From Alistipes sp. (GTDB lineage: Bacteria > Bacteroidota > Bacteroidia > Bacteroidales > Rikenellaceae), in NCBI GenBank assembly GCA_020026335.1, contig JAHHQO010000020.1, positions 1-19,740 on the forward strand: DNA of 19,740 nt, read 5' to 3'. The translations under genes and the position numbers were made by a program. Positions 14,160 through 19,740 of this stretch are shown here, one piece after another (within the stretch, counting starts at the first letter, position 1; every line of letters begins with the position of its first letter). Below the pieces are notes generated by a model. It was not told the DNA's origin. It worked only from the letters and a program-made list of their open reading frames with translations, and did not search any database.

Positions 14160-16532
14160 TTAGAACGGGTAGCCCACACCGAAGTTGAGCGCCGTGTTCT
14201 TCCATCTGAGGTTCTTTATCCAACGCTCGCCTGCCGGTTTGTTGGGGTTGTGGAGCTGGACACCCCAGTCCAGACGCAGAACGGCGAACTTGATGTCGAG
14301 ACGCAGACCGATACCCGTATTGAAAGCCAGCTGTTTGTAGAACTTGTCAAGGTAGAAGACGCCGTCACTCGAGTAGTCGCCACTCTTGCGGAGGAACCAT
14401 ATATTACCCAAGTCGAAGAACGTGGCACCCTGAATCATACCCCAGATGGGGAACCTCAACTCAAGGTTGGCCTCCAGCTTCATGTCACCGAGCTGTGTGG
14501 GGAACTCCGTCACGGGACGAATCACCGAACCGGGACCCAGAGTACGGGGCGTCCAACCTCTCATGCTGTTGCTGCCGCCCGAGTAGAACAGACGGTCGAA
14601 GGGTACGGTCTCGGAGTTGCCATATGCCAACGCCACACCGCCATAAAGACGGCCTGCGAGGGCGGACTTTTCGCCCAGCATGATTTTGCGGCTGATGCTC
14701 AAATCCGTGCGGAAGTACTGTGCATAGCGCAAATCGAAGATGGTGTAGTAGTCGTTGCCCGCCTTGCGTTTCGAGAACAGACGCTCCAGACCGTCAATCA
14801 GATTGCCCGAGGTCTCGAAGTTGAAACGTATGTTGGTGGCATTGCGCCCCATGTTCTTCATCTGGTTGTTGAACACATAGCTGAACGAGAGTCCGGCGAT
14901 AAGTTGCGAACGGTAGCTGTTGATGAGGTACTGGTTTTGGGTGTGCTTGAGGAACTCCTCGTCGAGGTAGCTCACATCGACCACGTTGATGTCCACGGGG
15001 TTGAGCGAGAAGGACGAATATTTGGAGTTCGTCCACATATAGGTGAGTCCCATACTCGTCAGCGTACGGCGGTAGTAGGGTCTGTCCTGATAATTGACCG
15101 CCAGTTCGAGTTTGGTCTTGGGCTGGTTCACCGACTTGTAGCGGCGCACGTGCCACGGCAGGAGGAAGCGCGGGAAGGTGAGCGAGGTATTGATACCCAC
15201 CTCCGAGGCGCGTTTCTTTCTGGCGTCGGGGGCTTTCATAAATTCGTAACCCGTGGTCAGCGACACATCGAAGGCCTCCGCACCGCGGAAGATGTTGCGG
15301 TTCTGATACCCCACCGTTGCCTTCAGACCGTAGAAGCTGGAGGTGGTCGAACCCTCCAGCTCGAGTTTGATGCTCTGCTTGAGGGTGGGGGTACAGAGAA
15401 TGGTGCAGGTCAGATAACCCTCCTTCGCCGCCACCGACTCCACGGAATCGACCCGCTGGCCGATGTAGGTCACATAGTTCTCCTCGCCCTCCTTGCGGGG
15501 TTCCTCCTTGAACGAGATTCGCGCACTGCGGAAGTAGCCCAGCGACATGAGGTCGGAGTAGGTGTGATTGACCTGTGTGGCGTTGTAGATGTAGTTGGGA
15601 TAGAGGGGTATGGTGTTACGCAGAATGCGCGGACGCACGGGCAGACGTTTGTCATAGACGATATTCAGACCGCGGTAGTTCAACGTGTCGAGACGCGTGA
15701 AGAGCGTGGTGTCGGTACGCAGGGCGGCAGGGTCGAAGTTGGGATAGATGTTAATCTTGCCCACACGATAGACCATGTTGTTCTCCATGAGGGCACGACC
15801 GCGACCGTCATAACCGGTGAGGTACTGTTTGAAGACCACCTTCACCGCCACCTTGTGGTTGCCCATGAGGGTGTCGGCCTCGTAACCGATGTTATTGACC
15901 GAGAAGTTGAAATAGCCCTTGTCCTTGAGCATATTGGTCACACGCTCGCGCTCGGCATCGAGCATCGTGATGTCGAAAATCTCGCCCTTGCGCACCAGCG
16001 TGTGCGCCGTGTCGGGCAGAATGATGTGACGCAGAGCCTCGTCCTTGAATTCGTAGGAGACCGTGTCGATGATGTAGGGTTCGCGCTGACGCACACGGTA
16101 GAGGATATTCGCCTTTTTCTTTTTCGAGGTGGTATCCACTTCGAAGGTGGCATCTGACGAGAAGAAACCCTTGGTGTCCATGTAGACCTTCAGGTTCTTG
16201 ACACTCTTCTGCGTGAGGTTCATGTCGAGCAACACGGGAGCTTCACCCACACGGCGTTTCCAGTTGTTCCACTTGTTGTGCTTCTCGGGGTTGGCCTTGT
16301 CGTAGAGCCACACGTAGAAATTTGTCCCTAAGAAACGCTTGTTGGGGGTCTGACGGATATATTTTTCGAAGTCCGACGAGGGAATACGCTGTCGTCGGGG
16401 GGCTTCGCCGTCCTCCTCCACGGTCACCTTATTCACCAGGTACTGCCCTTGGGGAATATGGCGCGTGACGCTGCACGCCGAGAGAAGGACTCCCGACACC
16501 AGCAGCAGGGCTATGCGATAGATGGTGCGCAC
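14160..16532 (-). CDS. tamL: TamL-type Omp85 outer-membrane lipoprotein (TamA/BamA family)
   Basis: This 790-residue protein has a lipoprotein signal ending in the lipobox LSAC with Cys20, POTRA-like domains over about residues 30-400, and a C-terminal beta-barrel with the loop-6 RGW at 658-660 (NSMRGWTPRTLG) in place of RGF/RGY. The last residues (NFGVGYPF) form an aromatic-ended beta-signal. A lipid-anchored TamA relative is characteristic of Bacteroidota and is called TamL; with a TamB partner it assists export or insertion of envelope components. No tamB lies in this window. The start is GTG, one base after the nitroreductase stop; the frame stays open further upstream, but that part is the nitroreductase read out of frame. 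The sulfatase follows. Confidence 0.88.
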   Translation of the reverse strand: MRTIYRIALLLVSGVLLSACSVTRHIPQGQYLVNKVTVEEDGEAPRRQRIPSSDFEKYIRQTPNKRFLGTNFYVWLYDKANPEKHNKWNNWKRRVGEAPVLLDMNLTQKSVKNLKVYMDTKGFFSSDATFEVDTTSKKKKANILYRVRQREPYIIDTVSYEFKDEALRHIILPDTAHTLVRKGEIFDITMLDAERERVTNMLKDKGYFNFSVNNIGYEADTLMGNHKVAVKVVFKQYLTGYDGRGRALMENNMVYRVGKINIYPNFDPAALRTDTTLFTRLDTLNYRGLNIVYDKRLPVRPRILRNTIPLYPNYIYNATQVNHTYSDLMSLGYFRSARISFKEEPRKEGEENYVTYIGQRVDSVESVAAKEGYLTCTILCTPTLKQSIKLELEGSTTSSFYGLKATVGYQNRNIFRGAEAFDVSLTTGYEFMKAPDARKKRASEVGINTSLTFPRFLLPWHVRRYKSVNQPKTKLELAVNYQDRPYYRRTLTSMGLTYMWTNSKYSSFSLNPVDINVVDVSYLDEEFLKHTQNQYLINSYRSQLIAGLSFSYVFNNQMKNMGRNATNIRFNFETSGNLIDGLERLFSKRKAGNDYYTIFDLRYAQYFRTDLSISRKIMLGEKSALAGRLYGGVALAYGNSETVPFDRLFYSGGSNSMRGWTPRTLGPGSVIRPVTEFPTQLGDMKLEANLELRFPIWGMIQGATFFDLGNIWFLRKSGDYSSDGVFYLDKFYKQLAFNTGIGLRLDIKFAVLRLDWGVQLHNPNKPAGERWIKNLRWKNTALNFGVGYPF

Positions 16533-16533
16533 C

Positions 16534-17286
16534 TTAGTTATTTTTATTGAGAAAACCCTTCTCGCGGAGCAACTCCATGTAGCTCTCCGAGATGGCGAGA
16601 TTGTCCTTGCGCACGTAGCGGCGTTGGGTGAAAATCTGCGCCAGATTGGGCAACCGGTTCTCCTCCAACAGGCGGAGGGTCTCCTCCGACATCTCCTTCT
16701 CCGCCCACAGCTCGTCAATCTCGGCAGCGGTGTAATTTCTGTACTTGTCGAAGTGTACCACACCGTCGAGAGGCAGACGGTCGGTCAGTGCGGGCGACTC
16801 GTCGGGATAGCCCACAACGATGGTGGTGATGGGCACCACGCCGTCGGGCAGCTCCAGAATCTCGGAAATCTGACGTGCGGTGTAAATCGTTGTACCCAGA
16901 ATGCAGATACCCAGTCCCTGTGCCTCGGCCTCGACACAGAAATTCTCGGCGGCGAGCAGGGCATCGGTGGCAGCATTCAGAAACCATGCGAAGTTGTCAT
17001 ACGCAGGGTCGGCATCGCGCTGTTCGCACCACATCGAGAAGCGGTGGATGTCGGCACACACGGTCACCAGACAGGGGGCATTCTCCAGCATGGGCTGGTT
17101 GAAATGGCAGGGGGCGAGCTGACGGCGCACCTCCTCGTCACGGGTGACAATCAGCGAGTAGAGCTGCATATTTCCGCAGGTCGAAGCTCGCGAAGCGGCA
17201 CGCACACACTCCTTGAGAACCTCCTCGGGAATGGGTGTGGGACGGTATTTGCGAATAGAACGATGTTTGTTGATATTACTTTTCAT
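16534..17286 (-). CDS. Nitroreductase-family FMN oxidoreductase
   Basis: This 250-residue protein has the N-terminal HRSIRKYRP motif (residues 8-16) that binds the FMN phosphate, followed by CVRAASRASTCGNMQLYS, the NAPCLVTVCAD strand, and AEAQGLGICILGT, all typical of NfsA/FRP-like nitroreductases. It should use NAD(P)H to reduce nitro compounds, quinones or flavins in the cytoplasm. The natural substrate cannot be told. It is the first gene of the minus-strand operon, one base ahead of tamL, and is divergent from dapF across a palindromic promoter region. It does not belong to envelope assembly in an obvious way; the link to tamL may be only shared transcription. Confidence 0.9.
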   Translation of the reverse strand: MKSNINKHRSIRKYRPTPIPEEVLKECVRAASRASTCGNMQLYSLIVTRDEEVRRQLAPCHFNQPMLENAPCLVTVCADIHRFSMWCEQRDADPAYDNFAWFLNAATDALLAAENFCVEAEAQGLGICILGTTIYTARQISEILELPDGVVPITTIVVGYPDESPALTDRLPLDGVVHFDKYRNYTAAEIDELWAEKEMSEETLRLLEENRLPNLAQIFTQRRYVRKDNLAISESYMELLREKGFLNKNN

Positions 17287-17361
17287 AAGAATTCGGTTTA
17301 TAAGCTCGTTGCAAAAACAATACGAAACGCAATCTGTGTGATTTTCAGACGCATATTTTTC

Positions 17362-17401
17362 ACAAAAGTAATAAAACTTTTAGAAGTTTTATTACTTTTG
17401 T
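17362..17401. promoter_or_regulatory. 18-bp inverted repeat holding divergent -7 boxes (nitroreductase / dapF)
   Basis: Arms at 17362-17379 and 17384-17401 are perfect 18-bp inverted repeats around TTAG. The right arm contains TACTTTTG (17393-17400), a -7 box facing dapF; the left arm contains the same box on the minus strand (17363-17370), facing the nitroreductase operon. The two promoters share the DNA between the boxes. Predicted leaders are about 20 bases for dapF and about 70 for the nitroreductase. No good -33 TTTG is visible for either direction. Bases 17287-17361 show nothing else. Confidence 0.6.
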
Positions 17402-17425
17402 AATAGTATAGTAGAAGACAGACAA

Positions 17426-18235
17426 GTGCAGACCGCATTTTCAAAATACGAAGGCGCAGGAAACGACTTCATTCTGATAGACAACCGTCACCACATCTTC
17501 CGCGAGGAGGCTGCCACGATTGCCCGCCTGTGCGACCGTCATTTCGGCATCGGTGCCGATGGTCTGATGACCCTCTCCGCCACCGACTCCGGGAGTCCGT
17601 GTATGCGTTACTACAACGCCGACGGCTCATTGGGCGAGATGTGCGGCAACGGCGCGCGCTGTTTCTCGCTGTTCATGCACCACTTGGGCATCGGCGGTGA
17701 GGAGAAGGAGTTCGAAGCCACCGACGGCCGTCACTCGGCACTCGTCTGTTCCTCGACAGGCGAAAGCGGCATCATCGAGATAGGCATGATTCCCGTGGAG
17801 AAAATCACCTCTTGGGGCGAGGGTATCCTCTCGCTCAACACCGGTGTTCCCCACTATGTGGAATTCACTCGCGACCTGCCGCAAATCGACCTCTGTCGCC
17901 GCGGTGCGGAAATCCGCTTCGACACCGACCGTTTCCCGCAGGGTACAAATGTCAATTTTGCCGAAATCACGGGCGAGGGACGCATCAGCATGCGCACCTA
18001 CGAGCGCGGTGTGGAGAACGAGACCCTGGCCTGCGGTACGGGTGCCACCGCCGTGGCCATCGCCGCCAACTACTACGCACAACCCCTGTGCAACAATTTC
18101 GAAATCACACTTCCGGGCGGAACTCTCTTTGTGAGGTTCTCTCACACATCCGGCACGGAGGAGTACCAAAATATTTACCTCAAAGGTCCGGCACGCCGTG
18201 TCTTCGAGGGTAAATTCGACATCACCAATTTTTAA
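17426..18235 (+). CDS. dapF: Diaminopimelate epimerase
   Basis: This 269-residue protein converts LL- to meso-diaminopimelate, the last step before lysine and the cross-linking residue of peptidoglycan. It begins FSKYEGAGNDF, the family N-terminus, and has the two catalytic cysteines: Cys73 in EMCGNGARC and Cys203 in ETLACGTGATA. The GTNVNFAE block is also present. The start codon is GTG at 17426; no ATG gives a complete N-terminus, and the promoter box ends 25 bases upstream. It heads a three-gene plus-strand unit with the acidic protein (24 bases on) and the alpha/beta hydrolase. Confidence 0.95.
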   Translation: MQTAFSKYEGAGNDFILIDNRHHIFREEAATIARLCDRHFGIGADGLMTLSATDSGSPCMRYYNADGSLGEMCGNGARCFSLFMHHLGIGGEEKEFEATDGRHSALVCSSTGESGIIEIGMIPVEKITSWGEGILSLNTGVPHYVEFTRDLPQIDLCRRGAEIRFDTDRFPQGTNVNFAEITGEGRISMRTYERGVENETLACGTGATAVAIAANYYAQPLCNNFEITLPGGTLFVRFSHTSGTEEYQNIYLKGPARRVFEGKFDITNF

Positions 18236-18259
18236 CCATTTATTTTTCAACTTTCAGAA

Positions 18260-18565
18260 ATGAAAACACAGCAGAAGTTTCGCGACCAGGACGCAGACGA
18301 ACTTCGTAAGGCAAAAAGACTCCAGCCCATGCACAAGAGCGGCAAGGAGCGCCACCAACTCTATCACAACATCGATGAGGATGAAGATGAGGAGTATCTG
18401 AAGCCCAAGAAAAAGGGCATGTCGGCCTACGACTACATCGACAATGGCGATGACGAGGACCTCGACAACGAAGAACTCGATGATGAGGATTTCGATGACG
18501 AAGAGTACGACGACGAGGAATACGACGAGGAAGAGGAAGAAGAACTCGACGAAGAAGAGAAATAA
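18260..18565 (+). CDS. Small acidic protein of unknown function with pentapeptide repeats
   Basis: I do not recognise this 101-residue protein. Residues 1-35 are basic and polar (KFRDQDADELRKAKRLQP, then HKSGKERHQ). A short acidic stretch (39-45) and a KPKKK patch (48-52) follow. Residues 64-101 are almost pure Asp/Glu (30 of 38). In 68-92 five five-residue units repeat, each a Leu, Phe or Tyr followed by four mostly acidic residues: LDNEE, LDDED, FDDEE, YDDEE, YDEEE. There is no signal peptide or membrane segment, so it is probably cytoplasmic and disordered. The gene sits tightly between dapF and the hydrolase, which supports it being real. A nucleic-acid mimic or chaperone for basic proteins is conceivable but unproven. 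Confidence 0.75.
   Translation: MKTQQKFRDQDADELRKAKRLQPMHKSGKERHQLYHNIDEDEDEEYLKPKKKGMSAYDYIDNGDDEDLDNEELDDEDFDDEEYDDEEYDEEEEEELDEEEK
18461..18535 (+). repeat. Five 15-bp units encoding the acidic pentad repeat
   Basis: Five consecutive in-frame 15-base units each encode a Leu, Phe or Tyr followed by four mostly acidic residues. Codons vary between units (GAT/GAC, GAA/GAG), so the protein pattern is better kept than the DNA. Confidence 0.6.
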
Positions 18566-18583
18566 AATCCCGACCTATCCACA

Positions 18584-19384
18584 ATGATTGAGAAATTTAT
18601 CATGGCAGGTGAGACTCCGCTCCACATCTGCGACTCGGAAAAAGGCGACAAATGTGTCGTTCTGCTGCACGGCTATCTGGAGTCGATGCTCGTGTGGGAG
18701 GATTTCGTACCGCTGCTCTACAAGAAGGTGAGAGTGGTGACCCTCGACCTGCCGGGCCACGGTATTTCGGTGGTCAAGGGCGAGACACACACCATGGATT
18801 TCCTCGCCGACACGGTAGCCGAAGCACTGCGTGCGCTGGGTATCTCGCGCGCCACCATCGTGGGGCACTCGATGGGCGGATATGTGGCACTGGCATTCAC
18901 CGAACGTCATGCCGACATGACCGAGGGTGTGGTGCTGCTCAGCTCGACCCCCAACCCCGACACCGAGGAGAAGGCACAGAACCGCCGCCGCGAGATTGAA
19001 CTCGTGAAGGCCGGCAAGAAGGAACTCATAGCACGTGTCGCCCCTGCGGCAGGATTTGCCGAGGAGAACCGCCGCCGTATGCAGGACTACATCGAGGACT
19101 TGACCGAGCTGGTCGCCATCACCGAGGACGAGGGCATCGTTGCCCTGCTCAACGGCATGATAGCGCGCCGCGACCAAAACGAGATGTTGCGCCACTCGAC
19201 AGCCCGACAGCTCTTCATCTTGGGACGCAAGGACAACTACATTCCCGTGGAGGTGGCAGAGAAGATGGTGGCGGAGCATCCGCAGGCACAGGTCGTATGG
19301 CTCGAAAATTCGGGTCACATGGGCTTCTTCGAAGAACCGGAGAAGTGTGCCGAAGCACTGTTGAAATTCATGGACGCGGAATAA
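18584..19384 (+). CDS. Alpha/beta hydrolase
   Basis: This 266-residue protein has a complete catalytic triad: Ser96 in GHSMGG, Asp217 in GRKDNYIP and His245 in NSGHMGFFE. The oxyanion-hole segment LLHGYLES is near residues 27-34, and TLDLPGHG precedes the nucleophile elbow. There is no signal peptide, so it acts in the cytoplasm. The fold covers esterases, lipases and C-C hydrolases, and the substrate cannot be assigned. The start at 18584 (MIEKFIMAGE) is 18 bases after the acidic protein; the ATG at 18602 is an alternative. It is the last gene of the dapF unit, before a strong terminator. Confidence 0.9.
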   Translation: MIEKFIMAGETPLHICDSEKGDKCVVLLHGYLESMLVWEDFVPLLYKKVRVVTLDLPGHGISVVKGETHTMDFLADTVAEALRALGISRATIVGHSMGGYVALAFTERHADMTEGVVLLSSTPNPDTEEKAQNRRREIELVKAGKKELIARVAPAAGFAEENRRRMQDYIEDLTELVAITEDEGIVALLNGMIARRDQNEMLRHSTARQLFILGRKDNYIPVEVAEKMVAEHPQAQVVWLENSGHMGFFEEPEKCAEALLKFMDAE

Positions 19385-19401
19385 CGCTCCACAACGGATA
19401 A

Positions 19402-19437
19402 AAGAAGCGGAGACTATGCGGTCTCCGCTTCTTTTTT
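19402..19437 (+). terminator. Terminator of the dapF-hydrolase unit
   Basis: Arms AAGAAGCGGAGAC (19402-19414) and GTCTCCGCTTCTT (19421-19433) pair perfectly over 13 bp around a six-base loop and run into a T tract. Confidence 0.92.
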
Positions 19438-19488
19438 GTCTCTCTACGCGGAACCACTGCCCCACACTACTCCACACTACTCCACAAC

Positions 19489-19517
19489 AAAAAGGGGAAG
19501 CACCCGTGTGCCTCCCC
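19489..19517 (-). terminator. Minus-strand terminator at the right end
   Basis: Read on the minus strand, GGGGAGGCAC and GTGCTTCCCC form a 10-bp stem (one G-T pair) with loop ACGG, followed by five T. This supports a minus-strand gene entering from the right edge, ending about 110 bases before it. Confidence 0.75.
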
Positions 19518-19629
19518 TCTCGGACTTTGTATCAAAAGTTTCAATTTATCGGCGTTGCATCCCTCACACCCGATGTCGGGACGGGTGCGATGTGTCATTT
19601 TCGACAAATCGAAATCTCTGCCCTCGACC

Positions 19630-19740
19630 TTACCGTCGATGACCACCAGCAGTCTTTTTACCCGGTGTCTGGACAGAGGAGTTGCCCCTGATGACCAACG
19701 GCTGCTTGACCTCCGCGAACGAATCGTCCTGCGTATTCAA
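19630..19740 (-). CDS. C-terminal fragment of a minus-strand gene, possibly LacI-family regulator
   Basis: From the right edge the minus strand reads 36 codons and then TAA. The fragment includes AEVKQPLVIRGNSS, which resembles the C-terminal end of LacI/GalR-family regulators (commonly a Pro-x-Leu-[Ile/Val]-[Ile/Val]-Arg-x-Ser-Ser pattern), followed by a short basic tail (KKTAGGHRR). The start and all functional domains lie outside the window. The minus-strand terminator at 19489-19517 fits a gene ending here. Between stop and terminator (19518-19629) I see only a small hairpin (CACCCG at 19566-19571, CGGGTG at 19582-19587). The family assignment is tentative. Confidence 0.4.
   Translation of the reverse strand: MNTQDDSFAEVKQPLVIRGNSSVQTPGKKTAGGHRR

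Noticed and set aside
14103..16157. 684-residue open frame on the plus strand opposite tamL
   Set aside because: It is antisense to a clear Omp85 gene, is rich in His, Val and Glu as expected from complementary codons, and has no domain, signal or start context.
16533..16763. Upstream extension of the tamL frame
   Set aside because: It overlaps the nitroreductase in a different frame and would bury the lipoprotein signal; the GTG at 16532 is the better start.
18433..18651. 72-residue poly-Ser open frame on the minus strand
   Set aside because: It is the complement of the acidic Asp/Glu tract and has no independent support.
19464..19485. Two direct copies of ACACTACTCC
   Set aside because: Only two short copies in untranslated DNA between two terminators; too little to suggest a CRISPR or other array.

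Overview
The window looks like chromosomal DNA of a Bacteroidota bacterium, most likely of the order Bacteroidales. I infer this from four things: repeated TAnnTTTG promoter -7 boxes in front of genes; the gene order nadK-uppS-bamA-skp-skp; a TamA-like Omp85 protein that carries a lipoprotein signal (TamL type); and AT-rich ribosome-binding regions without strong Shine-Dalgarno sequences. The fairly high GC content and GTG starts would fit a high-GC genus such as Alistipes, but the genus is a guess. I see no rRNA, tRNA, CRISPR array, insertion sequence, integrase or phage gene. This is mostly core genome.

Layout. Bases 1-316 hold no gene but contain a degenerate purine-rich repeat array of about 40 bp. 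Next come yebC (minus strand, with its own terminator), then divergently tsaC and a hot-dog thioesterase (plus). A bidirectional terminator separates these from a minus-strand operon pdxJ - SGNH esterase - cca. Divergent from pdxJ runs the plus-strand envelope block nadK, uppS, bamA, skp1, skp2, which ends in a strong terminator. An AraC-type regulator follows, its promoter embedded in a perfect palindrome. A second bidirectional terminator closes araC and the minus-strand operon nitroreductase - tamL - LtaS-like sulfatase. That operon diverges from dapF - acidic small protein - alpha/beta hydrolase through an 18-bp inverted repeat that holds a -7 box for each direction. The right end has two terminators and what looks like the last 36 codons of a minus-strand regulator, possibly of the LacI family.

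How the genes fit together. Much of the window serves the cell envelope. UppS makes the undecaprenyl carrier lipid and DapF supplies meso-diaminopimelate for peptidoglycan. BamA with two Skp-like chaperones inserts outer-membrane proteins. TamL is a second Omp85 insertase, and the LtaS-like enzyme probably transfers a head group onto an envelope molecule. The remaining genes are housekeeping: tRNA t6A modification (TsaC), tRNA CCA ends (Cca), vitamin B6 (PdxJ), NADP (NadK) and translation of difficult sequences (YebC).

I did not find a clear new multi-gene system. The points most worth checking are the two palindromic promoters, the apparently leaderless uppS transcript, the acidic pentapeptide-repeat protein after dapF, and the linkage of TamL with an LtaS-like transferase.
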